From assembly GCF_014211915.1 (NCBI RefSeq), contig NZ_CP060039.1, forward strand, positions 558,001 through 622,000: DNA of 64,000 nt, written 5' to 3'. Positions 46,754 through 55,211 of this stretch are shown piece after piece (within the stretch, counting starts at the first letter, position 1; every line of letters begins with the position of its first letter). A program made the translations under genes and the position numbers. The notes under the pieces were generated by a model. That model was given only the letters and a program-made list of their open reading frames with translations, ran no database searches and was not told the DNA's origin. The stretch comes from Burkholderia cenocepacia. GTDB lineage: Bacteria; Pseudomonadota; Gammaproteobacteria; Burkholderiales; Burkholderiaceae.

Positions 46754-46774
46754 TGATGCGATAATCGCGCATCA
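46754..46774. promoter_or_regulatory. Inverted repeat between phhA and Lrp-type regulator
   Basis: TGATGCG (46754-46760) and CGCATCA (46768-46774) are perfect inverted halves around a 7-base spacer, in the 138-base divergent gap. It is a likely regulator-binding site. Confidence 0.55.
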
Positions 46775-46801
46775 AATCACGAATCAATGCGGAGAATGCT
46801 C

Positions 46802-47287
46802 ATGCTGGAACTCGATCACTTCGATCTCGCGCTGCTGGACGTGCTGCAGCGCTTCGGGCGCGCGACGCATCAGCAACTGGGCGAGGAGGTGCCGCTGTCG
46901 CCGTCGCAGATCGGCCGGCGGCTGCAGCGGCTCGAGGCGGCCGGCGTGATCGAAGGCTACCGCGTGATGCTGCGCCCCGAAAAACTCGGGCTCGGCGTGA
47001 CCGCGTTCACGAGCCTGAAGCTCAAGCATCACGGCGATTCGATCATCGAGCAGTTCCAGCAGCAGATCGACGTGCTGCCCGAAGTGCTCGAATGCCATGC
47101 GGTGGTGGGCGATGCCGACTACCTGCTGCGGATCGTCGCGCCGGATCTCAACGCGCTGTCGCAGTTCGTGATGAAGAAGCTGATGCGGGTGCCGGGCGTC
47201 GACAGCGTGCGCTCGAACATCGTGCTGACGACCTTCAAGCGCAACGGTGCGCTGCCGCTCGCGCATCTGGCGCCCGGCGCTGCGTGA
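46802..47287 (+). CDS. Lrp/AsnC-family regulator divergent from phhA
   Basis: A 161-residue feast/famine regulator. The N-terminal winged helix (DHFDLALLDVLQRFGRATHQQLGEEVPLSPSQIGRRLQRLEAAGVIEGYRVMLRPEKLG) is followed by the RAM ligand-binding domain, with ECHAVVGDADYLLRIVAPDLNALSQFV. It probably senses an amino acid, plausibly phenylalanine or tyrosine given its position. I chose ATG 46802, with GGAGA six bases ahead. Two earlier ATGs in frame are less well placed. Confidence 0.93.
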   Translation: MLELDHFDLALLDVLQRFGRATHQQLGEEVPLSPSQIGRRLQRLEAAGVIEGYRVMLRPEKLGLGVTAFTSLKLKHHGDSIIEQFQQQIDVLPEVLECHAVVGDADYLLRIVAPDLNALSQFVMKKLMRVPGVDSVRSNIVLTTFKRNGALPLAHLAPGAA

Positions 47288-47353
47288 CCGGGAGGCGGCA
47301 GCGGCAGGGGCGCTGAAGGCGGTACGCGCGGCGCCGCCTTCTGTGGGGCCGGA

Positions 47354-47887
47354 TCAGGCCGTTTCAGGCTCGGTGTCGGCGTTCAGCAGATCGACGTACG
47401 CGACCGCGACGAGATCGTCCTGCGCCACGCCGAGCTTCGCGAACACCTCGTGCGCTTCCGCTTCGCCGCCCGCTTCGTCGTCGTCGGGGCCGAGCACGAC
47501 CTCGAGCTCGATGAAATCGCCGAGGCCGTCGACGCGGTCGAGGTGGATGCGCGTGCGGCCCGCGAGGTACACATGTCGCTCCTTCGTCACGATCCCGCGC
47601 GTGGTCAGCGCGGTCGCGAGCAGCGAATGCATCGCGTCGGGGTTCGTGACCGGGCTGCGCGTGTAGTACGACGCCTTCGGGCCGTCGCGGTCGTCGCGCT
47701 GGTAGAAGATCAGCTCGGCGGGCGTGCCGTCCTCGAAGCGGCGCAGCTTGAGCCGGCCGCGCGGCACGTCATAGAAGAAATCCTGCTGGCGGTAGAACAA
47801 CGGTGCTTCGGTCGCGAGCTGGGCCGCCTGTTCGCGCAGCCGGTCGAATTCGCGGGCGCGGGCTTTGATCTCGATGTTGCGGGCCAT
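47354..47887 (-). CDS. CYTH-domain protein
   Basis: A 177-residue CYTH (CyaB/thiamine triphosphatase-like) protein. The EIK motif near the N-terminus (NIEIKA) and the C-terminal ELEVVLG segment are hallmarks of the acidic tunnel that binds triphosphates with divalent metal. Relatives hydrolyse inorganic or thiamine triphosphate or form cAMP; the activity here cannot be read from sequence. GGAG precedes the ATG. It is convergent with the Lrp-type gene. Confidence 0.87.
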   Translation of the reverse strand: MARNIEIKARAREFDRLREQAAQLATEAPLFYRQQDFFYDVPRGRLKLRRFEDGTPAELIFYQRDDRDGPKASYYTRSPVTNPDAMHSLLATALTTRGIVTKERHVYLAGRTRIHLDRVDGLGDFIELEVVLGPDDDEAGGEAEAHEVFAKLGVAQDDLVAVAYVDLLNADTEPETA

Positions 47888-48090
47888 GCGGGTCTCCTTC
47901 AATCGGGGTCTCGCGGTGTGCGAACGCACAATCTAGCAAAAAGCCTGCGATGGTGGCGTGACGAGCGGACGGGGCGCGGCGACGCGACGCGGGACGGGCT
48001 CGGCGGCGATTTCGCCCGCGATGGCGATCCGCGGCATGCATCAGGCACCGAAAGCCGATGCGCAACCGGTCACCTCGACATCAGCCACGC

Positions 48091-48990
48091 TCATATCGCC
48101 CACTGCGCTTCGATCAGCCGCAGCGCGGCCGCGATCGCCGGCTCGTCGCGCCGCGCGGCGAGCGTCACGAACGTCAGTTCGGTCGGCACCGTCACGGGTT
48201 CGACGATCGTCAGCGCATGCGCGTGCGCTTCGGCCAGCGCGGTCGAATCCCGCGCGAGCGTCAAGCCGATCCCCGATTTGACCAGGTCGAGCATCGACTG
48301 CTCCTGGTCGACCTCGGCGACCTTCACCGGCTGCGCGCCGGCCGCCGCGAAACGCCGCGACAGCAGCCGGTGGTGCGCGGACGCCGGCGGCGTCCAGATC
48401 CACGGCAGCGCGGCGAGCGCGCGCCAGTCTTGCGCGCGCTGCACGCGCTCCTTCCAGCCGGCCGGCGCCAGGACGCGATATTCGAAGCGCGTGAGCGTGA
48501 CGGTGTGGAACAGCGCGTCGTCGCGCGGCGAGTCCTCTTCGGGGCGGCCGATGTAGTAGCCGACGTCGAGCGCCTGCGCGCGCACCTGTTCGATTACCCA
48601 GCCCGACATCCCGTGCCGCAGCGCGGTCTCGATCTGCGGATGGGTCTCGACCAGCGCGCGCAGGAAGCCGCCGAGCCGCAGGAAGCCCGGATCGAGGATC
48701 GTGCCGATCCGCAGCCGGCCGCGTACTTCGTGCCGCAGCGCGGCAGCGGCGCGCTGCACGTCGGCGGCCGCGGCGAGCGCGCGTTCCGCATGCGGCAGCA
48801 GCGTCTGCCCGTCGCGCGTGAGCGCGAGCCCGCGCGACGTGCGCGTGAACAGCGCGACGCCGAGCGTTTCCTGCAGATGCTTGATCTGCAGGCTGACGGC
48901 CGGCTGCGTGACGTGCAATTGCGCGGCCGCGCGCGTCAGGTTGCCTTCGCGCGCGACCGTCGCGAACGCGCGGAGCAAGGTGAGATCCAT
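48091..48990 (-). CDS. LysR-family regulator
   Basis: A 299-residue LysR-type regulator. The helix-turn-helix (DLTLLRAFATVAREGNLTRAAAQLHVTQPAVSLQIKHLQETLGVALFTR) and ligand-binding domain (RLRIGTILDPGFLRLGGFLRALVETHPQIETALRHG) are complete. I chose ATG 48990; 13 further codons are open upstream but cover a likely operator. It is divergent from the GMC oxidoreductase gene, so it probably regulates it; the substrate is unknown. Confidence 0.92.
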   Translation of the reverse strand: MDLTLLRAFATVAREGNLTRAAAQLHVTQPAVSLQIKHLQETLGVALFTRTSRGLALTRDGQTLLPHAERALAAAADVQRAAAALRHEVRGRLRIGTILDPGFLRLGGFLRALVETHPQIETALRHGMSGWVIEQVRAQALDVGYYIGRPEEDSPRDDALFHTVTLTRFEYRVLAPAGWKERVQRAQDWRALAALPWIWTPPASAHHRLLSRRFAAAGAQPVKVAEVDQEQSMLDLVKSGIGLTLARDSTALAEAHAHALTIVEPVTVPTELTFVTLAARRDEPAIAAALRLIEAQWAI

Positions 48991-49010
48991 CGTCGTGATA
49001 TGAGCGTGGC

Positions 49011-49031
49011 TTATAACGCAGTTCAGCATAA
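49011..49031. promoter_or_regulatory. TTAT-13-ATAA LysR-type operator candidate
   Basis: TTAT and ATAA form inverted halves in a T-N11-A context, 21 bases upstream of the LysR start and in the divergent gap before the GMC gene. Confidence 0.45.
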
Positions 49032-49223
49032 CTCATTGGATCGGCGGCCGGGCGCGGGAGTACGCTTCATCGGGTCGTCATGGCGCGCGGGGCTGCAGGC
49101 GCGGCTCGCGACGCACTATGCTGAAAATGACGCGCGGTATCGCGCCGCGCGGTACACAACAACGCGCTCGCAGGGGCCGGAGTCAGCGCTGGAGCGCTCG
49201 TCCGGCTCGACCGCGAAGCATGG

Positions 49224-49257
49224 GACCCGAGTCAGTGCCAAAGCACTCACTCGGGTC
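49224..49257. promoter_or_regulatory. Large hairpin just before the GMC gene ribosome site
   Basis: A 15-base inverted repeat with one mismatch (49224-49238 and 49243-49257) and a 4-base loop CAAA. It ends 3 bases before the AGGAGA ribosome site. There is no T run, so a regulatory leader is more likely than termination. Confidence 0.6.
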
Positions 49258-49272
49258 GACAGGAGACACGCC

Positions 49273-50958
49273 GTGAGTACTCAACGCACGCTCGAGGGCG
49301 AATTCGACTACGTGATCGTCGGCGCGGGCACCGCGGGCTGCGTGCTCGCGAACCGCCTGACCGAGGATCCCGACATCAGCGTGCTGCTGCTCGAAGCGGG
49401 CGGCAAGGACGACTACCACTGGATTCATATCCCGGTCGGCTATCTGTACTGCATCGGCAACCCGCGCACCGACTGGCTGTACAAGACGCAGCCCGAAGCG
49501 GCGCTCAACGGTCGCGCGCTGTCGTATCCGCGCGGCCGCGTGCTCGGCGGCTGCTCGTCGATCAACGGAATGATCTACATGCGCGGCCAGCGCGAGGACT
49601 ACGACAACTGGGCGCAGGAAACCGGCGACGCCGGCTGGTCGTGGGACAGCGTGCTGCCGATCTTCAAGCGCAGCGAGGATCATCATGCGGGCGCGAGCGA
49701 TGCGCACGGCGCGGGCGGCTACTGGCGTGTCGAGAAGCAGCGGCTGCGCTGGGAGATCCTCGAATCGTTCGCGCAGGCCGCGCAGCAGACGGGCATCCCC
49801 GCCACCGACGATTTCAACCGCGGCGACAATGCCGGGGTCGGCTACTTCGAAGTGAACCAGAAGCGCGGCGTGCGCTGGAATACGTCGAAGGCGTTCCTGC
49901 GGCCCGCGATGGCGCGCCCGAACCTGACCGTGATCACCGGCGCGCATGCGCAACGCGTGATTTTCGACGGGCGGCGCGCGGTGGGTGTCGAGTACCACGG
50001 CGGCGGCACCGACTACGTCGCGCGGGCGCGGGCGGAAGTGCTGCTGACATCGGGCGCGGTGAATTCGCCGCAACTGCTCGAACTGTCGGGTATCGGCGAT
50101 GGCCGGCGGCTGCAGGCGCTTGGCATCGACGTCGTGCAGGATCTGCCGGGCGTCGGCGAAAACCTGCAGGATCACCTGCAATTGCGGATGGCGTTTCGTG
50201 TCGACGGCGTGCGCACGCTCAACACGCTGTCCGCGCGCTGGTGGGGCAAGCTGATGATCGGCGCCGAATATGCGCTGCTGCAGCGCGGGCCGATGTCGAT
50301 GGCGCCATCGCAGTTGGGCGCGTTCGCGAAATCCGATCCGGACGATCCCGCACTCACGCGCCCCGATCTCCAGTACCACGTGCAGCCGCTGTCGCTCGAA
50401 CGCTTCGGCGAGCCGTTGCACGGCTTCAACGCCTTTACGGCGTCGGTCTGCCATTTGCGGCCGAGCTCGCGCGGCAGCGTGCACGTCACGAGCGCCGATC
50501 CGGCCAGCGCACCGGCGATCGCGCCGAACTATCTGTCGACCGACCACGATCGCCACGTCGCCGCGAATGCGCTGCGCCTCACGCGCCGGATCGCCTCCGC
50601 ACCGGCGCTCGCACGCTATCGCCCCGAGGAAATCCTGCCCGGCCCGCAGTACCGGACCGAGGCCGAACTGATCGACGCAGCCGGCGTCGTCGGCACGACG
50701 ATCTTCCACCCGGTCGGCACGTGCCGGATGGGGCGCGCCGACGACGCGCGCGCGGTGGTCGACAGCCGGCTGCGCGTGCGCGGCATCGCCGGGTTGCGGA
50801 TCGTCGATGCGTCGGTGATGCCGTTCATCACGTCGGGCAACACCAATTCGCCGACGCTGATGATCGCCGAGCGCGCGAGCGACATGATTCGTGCCGACCG
50901 CCGTGCGGCGCGCGAAGCGATGGCGGTGCGCACCGAAGCCGCTGTGACGGCGGCGTGA
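49273..50958 (+). CDS. GMC-family FAD oxidoreductase (choline dehydrogenase-like)
   Basis: A 561-residue flavoprotein. GAGTAG (17-22) lies in the N-terminal FAD fold. The GMC signatures PRGRVLGGCSSINGMIYMRGQ and GAVNSPQLLELSGIG are clear. The catalytic His is in IFHPVGTCRMG and NTNSPTLMIAERASD closes the family core. It oxidises an alcohol; the substrate is not predictable. Translation starts at GTG 49273, with AGGAGA seven bases upstream; the frame is open further up but over non-coding DNA. A strong terminator follows. Confidence 0.94.
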   Translation: MSTQRTLEGEFDYVIVGAGTAGCVLANRLTEDPDISVLLLEAGGKDDYHWIHIPVGYLYCIGNPRTDWLYKTQPEAALNGRALSYPRGRVLGGCSSINGMIYMRGQREDYDNWAQETGDAGWSWDSVLPIFKRSEDHHAGASDAHGAGGYWRVEKQRLRWEILESFAQAAQQTGIPATDDFNRGDNAGVGYFEVNQKRGVRWNTSKAFLRPAMARPNLTVITGAHAQRVIFDGRRAVGVEYHGGGTDYVARARAEVLLTSGAVNSPQLLELSGIGDGRRLQALGIDVVQDLPGVGENLQDHLQLRMAFRVDGVRTLNTLSARWWGKLMIGAEYALLQRGPMSMAPSQLGAFAKSDPDDPALTRPDLQYHVQPLSLERFGEPLHGFNAFTASVCHLRPSSRGSVHVTSADPASAPAIAPNYLSTDHDRHVAANALRLTRRIASAPALARYRPEEILPGPQYRTEAELIDAAGVVGTTIFHPVGTCRMGRADDARAVVDSRLRVRGIAGLRIVDASVMPFITSGNTNSPTLMIAERASDMIRADRRAAREAMAVRTEAAVTAA

Positions 50959-51061
50959 CGACCCGCTGACACGCACGCCAGCGGGCGGTCATGCGAACGC
51001 CCGCTGATTCGCTATGCGAAACAAGCTGCCGTCGCATCCGCTCGAACGGCAAGATCCGTGC

Positions 51062-51087
51062 AAGCCGCGCCGTCGCGCGGCTTTTTT
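51062..51087 (+). terminator. Intrinsic terminator after GMC gene
   Basis: A 9-base perfect stem (AAGCCGCGC and complement) with a CGTC loop and six T. Confidence 0.88.
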
Positions 51088-51141
51088 CATCGCGTGCGTG
51101 CCGGTTCCTGCGGCAGGTCAACGCGTGATGATGCACGTGTC

Positions 51142-51166
51142 AAAAAAGCGCGGTGAATAACCGCGC
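51142..51166 (-). terminator. Orphan minus-strand intrinsic terminator
   Basis: On the minus strand, GCGCGG pairs with CCGCGC around a 7-base loop and is followed by TTTTTT. No minus-strand gene ends here. Confidence 0.55.
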
Positions 51167-51200
51167 GCAGTCTCGGCCGATATGGCGGCCAGCCCTATAA

Positions 51201-51222
51201 GTGCAAATCCCGATGATTGCAC
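51201..51222. promoter_or_regulatory. Imperfect inverted repeat upstream of liv-type operon 1
   Basis: GTGCAAATC (51201-51209) faces GATTGCAC (51215-51222), identical halves apart from one extra A. It lies about 170-190 bases before the first gene. Confidence 0.4.
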
Positions 51223-51390
51223 TGCACCAACGGCGCGACAATGTTCTGTAATGTGCATACGCGTCGGCGCGGGAGACCACCCTCGAGGCGTACCACGGCG
51301 CCCGGGGGCAGCCCGCTGATCCGCTGACCTGTTCGCGGCCGCTTGCGCCAGGCTTCCCGGTGCTTCGCCTGACTTCGTACGGAAGGGAAC

Positions 51391-52169
51391 ATGATTCTCG
51401 GCGACACGATTCTGGAAACACGCGGACTGACGAAGGAATTCAGGGGCTTCACCGCCGTGAACGGTGTCAACCTGCGTGTGCGGCGCGGTGCGATCCACGC
51501 ATTGATCGGGCCGAACGGCGCGGGCAAGACCACCTGTTTCAACCTCCTCACCAAATTTCTGACGCCGACGGCCGGCCAGATCGTCTTCAACGGCATCGAC
51601 ATCACCGACGAACGGCCCGCGCAGGTCGCGCGGCGCGGCATCATCCGCTCGTTCCAGATCTCGGCCGTGTTCCCGCACCTGACCGCGCTGCAGAACGTGC
51701 GCATCGGCCTGCAGCGCGCGCTCGGCACCGAATTCCATTTCTGGCGCAGCGAACGCACGCTGAAACGGCTCGACGATCGCGCGATGGACCTGCTCACGCA
51801 GGTCGGCCTCACCGATTTCGCGCACGTGCCGACCGTCGAGCTGGCCTACGGCCGCAAGCGCGCGCTCGAGATCGCGACGACGCTGGCGATGGAGCCCGAG
51901 CTGATGCTGCTCGACGAGCCCACGCAGGGGATGGGCCACGAGGACGTCGACCGCGTGACCGCGCTGATTAAGAAGGTCGCGAGCGGCCGCACGATCCTGA
52001 TGGTGGAACACAACATGAACGTGATCGCGGGGATCTCCGACACGATCACCGTCCTGCAACGCGGCGAGGTGCTGGCCGAAGGCTCGTATGCGGAAGTGTC
52101 GAAGAATCCGCTCGTCATCGAGGCCTACATGGGCAGCGCCGACGCGGCGCTCGCGGGGCGCACGCATGA
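51391..52169 (+). CDS. livG: LivG-type ABC ATPase, frameshifted near its 3' end
   Basis: The ATPase domain (residues 1-256) is normal: Walker A GPNGAGKT (40-47), a C-loop variant LAYGRKR, Walker B LMLLDEPTQGMG, and the H-loop VEHNMN. It would power branched-chain amino acid type import. After GSADAALAG the frame loses its expected stop: the run GGGG (52155-52158) appears one G short. With one more G, the gene would end ALAGAHA-stop at 52169, overlapping the next ATG. As written, translation continues across the next gene to 52947, adding about 260 meaningless residues. The extent given is the inferred intact one. Confidence 0.85.
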
Positions 52170-52921
52170 AGCACAGCGAACGGGAGGAACGCGAATTGAG
52201 CGGCGTCGAGAGCGGCACGCCTGCGCTGGAGATCACGGGCCTGGAGGCCTGGTACGGGGAATCCCACATCTTGCACGGTGTCGACCTGACCGTGCATCGC
52301 GGCGAGGTCGTCACGCTGCTCGGGCGCAACGGCGCGGGCCGCACGACGACGCTGCGCGCGATCATGGGCCTTACGGGCCGCCGCAGCGGGTCGATCAAGG
52401 TCGCGGGCCACGAGACGATCGGCCTCGCGACGCATCGCATCGCGCATTTCGGCATCGGCTACTGCCCGGAGGAGCGCGGGATCTTCTCGAGCCTGTCGTG
52501 CGAGGAGAACCTGATGCTGCCGCCGCTGATCGGGCCGCGCGAGCACGCGATGTCGCTCGACGAGATCTACGCGATGTTCCCGAACCTTGCGTCGCGCCGG
52601 CAGAGCCAGGGCACGCGGCTGTCCGGCGGCGAGCAGCAGATGCTCGCGGTCGCGCGGATCTTGCGCACCGGCGCGAACCTGCTGCTGCTCGACGAGATCT
52701 CCGAAGGCCTCGCGCCGGTGATCGTCCAGGCGCTCGCACGGATGATCGTCGCGCTGAAGGCGCGCGGCTACACGATCGTGATGGTCGAACAGAATTTCCG
52801 CTTCGCCGCGCCGCTCGCCGACCGCTTCTACGTGATGGAGCACGGCAGCATCGTCGAGCATTTCCGCGCCTCCGAACTGGAAGGCAAGATGCCGACGCTG
52901 CACGACCTGCTCGGGGTGTGA
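52166..52921 (+). CDS. livF: LivF-type ABC ATPase with altered Walker A
   Basis: A 251-residue ATPase of the LivF branch. Its Walker A reads GRNGAGRT (53-60): the invariant lysine is Arg59. Other elements are normal: signature LSGGEQQ, Walker B LLLLDEISEGLAP, and VMVEQNF. The ATG at 52166 would overlap the restored livG stop. A TTG ten codons later, behind GGGAGGAA, is an alternative start. Together with livG it would form the ATPase pair of the transporter. Confidence 0.9.
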   Translation: MKHSEREERELSGVESGTPALEITGLEAWYGESHILHGVDLTVHRGEVVTLLGRNGAGRTTTLRAIMGLTGRRSGSIKVAGHETIGLATHRIAHFGIGYCPEERGIFSSLSCEENLMLPPLIGPREHAMSLDEIYAMFPNLASRRQSQGTRLSGGEQQMLAVARILRTGANLLLLDEISEGLAPVIVQALARMIVALKARGYTIVMVEQNFRFAAPLADRFYVMEHGSIVEHFRASELEGKMPTLHDLLGV

Positions 52922-52998
52922 CGCCGCTCCGTTTCCCTTGCCGCTAGCCGTGGCGGCCCTCGAACAACCACAACGCATCAGAACAACAGGAGACGTCA

Positions 52999-54198
52999 AT
53001 GAAAATGAAGACCCTCGCACAGGCCTGTCTCGCGCTCGCGAGCGCCGCGCTCACCGCCGGCGCCGCCCACGCGGCGGATACCGTGAAGATCGGCTTCATC
53101 ACCGACATGTCGGGGCTTTACGCGGATATCGACGGGCAGGGCGGTCTCGAGGCGATCCGCATGGCGGTCGCGGACTTCGGCGGCAAGGTGCTCGGCAAGC
53201 CGATCGAGGTCGTCTATGCCGACCACCAGAACAAGGCCGACATCGCCGCGTCGAAGGCGCGCGAATGGATGGACCGCGGCGGCCTCGATCTGCTGGTCGG
53301 CGGCACGAACTCGGCCACCGCGCTGTCGATGAACCAGGTCGCGGCCGAGAAGAAGAAGGTCTACATCAACATTGGCGCCGGCGCCGACACGCTGACCAAC
53401 GAGCAGTGCACGCCGTACACGGTCCACTACGCGTACGACACGATGGCGCTCGCGAAGGGCACCGGGTCGGCGGTGGTGAAGCAGGGCGGCAAGAACTGGT
53501 TCTTCCTGACGGCCGACTACGCGTTCGGCAAGGCGCTCGAGAAGAACACGTCGGACGTCGTGAAGGCGAACGGCGGCCAGGTGCTCGGCGCGGTGCGTCA
53601 TCCGCTGTCCGCGTCGGATTTCTCGTCGTTCCTGTTGCAGGCGCAATCGTCGAAGGCGCAGATCCTCGGCCTCGCGAACGCGGGCGGCGACACGATCAAC
53701 TCGATCAAGGCCGCGAAGGAGTTCGGCATCACGAAGACGATGAAGCTCGCCGCGCTGCTGATGTTCATCGACGACGTGCACAGCCTCGGCCTCGAAACGA
53801 CGCAGGGCCTCGTGCTGACGGACAGCTGGTACTGGAACCGCGACGCGGCGTCGCGCCAGTGGGCGCAGCGCTACTTCGGCAAGATGAAGAAGATGCCGTC
53901 GAGCCTGCAGGCGGCCGACTACTCGTCGGTGACGACCTACCTGAAGGCCGTGCAGGCCGCCGGGACGACCGACTCCGACAAGGTGATGGCCGAGCTGAAG
54001 AAGATCAAGATCAGCGACTTCTACGCGAAGGGCTACATCCGTCAGGACGGCAGCATGATCCACGACATGTACCTGATGGAAGTGAAGAAGCCGTCCGAAT
54101 CGAAGGAGCCGTGGGACTACTACAAGGTGCTCGCGACGATTCCGGGCGAACAGGCGTTCGGCACCAAGCAGGAAACGCGCTGCGCGCTGTGGAAGTAG
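52999..54198 (+). CDS. Periplasmic ABC substrate-binding protein (LivK-type)
   Basis: A 399-residue type I periplasmic binding protein. A signal peptide (1-26, AHA-A) precedes DTVKIGFITDMSGLYADIDGQGGLEAIRMAV, the family opening. Later motifs include LVGGTNSATALSMNQVA and FLTADYAFGKALEKNT. Members bind branched-chain amino acids, aromatic acids, amides or urea; the ligand is unknown. AGGAG lies upstream of the ATG. It is the third gene of the operon, before the permeases. Confidence 0.93.
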   Translation: MKMKTLAQACLALASAALTAGAAHAADTVKIGFITDMSGLYADIDGQGGLEAIRMAVADFGGKVLGKPIEVVYADHQNKADIAASKAREWMDRGGLDLLVGGTNSATALSMNQVAAEKKKVYINIGAGADTLTNEQCTPYTVHYAYDTMALAKGTGSAVVKQGGKNWFFLTADYAFGKALEKNTSDVVKANGGQVLGAVRHPLSASDFSSFLLQAQSSKAQILGLANAGGDTINSIKAAKEFGITKTMKLAALLMFIDDVHSLGLETTQGLVLTDSWYWNRDAASRQWAQRYFGKMKKMPSSLQAADYSSVTTYLKAVQAAGTTDSDKVMAELKKIKISDFYAKGYIRQDGSMIHDMYLMEVKKPSESKEPWDYYKVLATIPGEQAFGTKQETRCALWK

Positions 54199-54326
54199 GC
54201 ATCGCTTAGCGGCGCGCACGGGCGCGCCGCATGGTGGCGGCTGCAGCGATGTGCCCGCTGCGCCGCCCGCGTGCGCGATGCAGGGAAGTTGCGCACGCAA
54301 CGAAACTCATTCTGACGGCTAAGTCG

Positions 54327-55211
54327 ATGGACATCTTTGGCATTCCGTTGCCGGCGATGCTGAGCCAGTTGCTGCTCGGGCTCGTCAACGGCTCGTTCTA
54401 CGCGATCCTGAGCCTCGGGCTCGCGGTGATCTTCGGGCTGCTCAACGTGATCAACTTCGCGCACGGCGCGCTGTTCATGCTGGGTGCGATGCTCGCGTGG
54501 ATGGGCCTGTCGTATTTCGGGCTGCCGTACTGGGCGATGCTCGTGCTCGCGCCCGTGCTCGTCGGCGCGTTCGGGATCGCGATCGAGCGCTCGATGCTGC
54601 GCTGGCTGTACAAGCTCGATCACCTGTACGGGCTGCTGCTCACGTTCGGCCTCACGCTGGTCGTCGAAGGCGTGTTCCGGTCGATCTACGGGTCGTCGGG
54701 CCAGCCGTACGACGTGCCGTCGCAGTTGTCCGGCGCGACCAACCTCGGCTTCATGTTCCTGCCGAACTATCGCGCGTGGGTCGTCGTCGCATCGCTCGCG
54801 GTGTGCCTCGCCACCTGGTTCGTGATCGAGAAGACACGGCTCGGCGCGTATCTGCGTGCCGGCACCGAGAACCCGAAGCTGGTCGAGGCGTTCGGCGTGA
54901 ACGTGCCGATGATGATCACGCTCACCTACGGCTTCGGCGTCGCGCTCGCCGCGTTCGCGGGCGTGCTGGCCGCGCCGGTGATCCAGGTGTCGCCGCTGAT
55001 GGGCCAGCCGATGATCATCACCGTGTTCGCGGTGGTCGTGATCGGCGGGATGGGCTCGATCCTCGGCTCGATCGTCACGGGCCTGCTGCTCGGCGTGATC
55101 GAGGGCTTCACGCGCGTGTTCTATCCCGAAGCGTCGGCCACCGTCGTGTTCGTGATCATGGCGATCGTGCTGCTGTTCCGCCCGGCGGGCCTCTTCGGCA
55201 AGGAAAAATGA
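54327..55211 (+). CDS. livH: ABC permease, LivH-type
   Basis: A 294-residue inner-membrane permease with about eight spans. Its N-terminal LLLGLVNGSFYAILSLGLAVIFGLLNVINFAHGALFMLG and the coupling loop with GAYLRAGTENPKLVEAFGVN are family features. The ATG at 54327 gives the normal length. It overlaps livM by 4 bases (ATGA). Confidence 0.94.
   Translation: MDIFGIPLPAMLSQLLLGLVNGSFYAILSLGLAVIFGLLNVINFAHGALFMLGAMLAWMGLSYFGLPYWAMLVLAPVLVGAFGIAIERSMLRWLYKLDHLYGLLLTFGLTLVVEGVFRSIYGSSGQPYDVPSQLSGATNLGFMFLPNYRAWVVVASLAVCLATWFVIEKTRLGAYLRAGTENPKLVEAFGVNVPMMITLTYGFGVALAAFAGVLAAPVIQVSPLMGQPMIITVFAVVVIGGMGSILGSIVTGLLLGVIEGFTRVFYPEASATVVFVIMAIVLLFRPAGLFGKEK

Larger units (their letters stand above)
50959..51390. 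other. Intergenic region between GMC gene and liv-type operon 1
   Basis: 432 bases holding the GMC terminator, an orphan minus-strand terminator, an imperfect inverted repeat and the promoter region of the ABC operon. No protein-coding gene was recognised. Confidence 0.5.

Noticed and set aside
52166..52947. The roughly 260-residue extension of LivG as a real domain
   Set aside because: It is the livF region read out of frame with Arg/Ala-rich nonsense composition, and a one-base correction restores an ordinary end.
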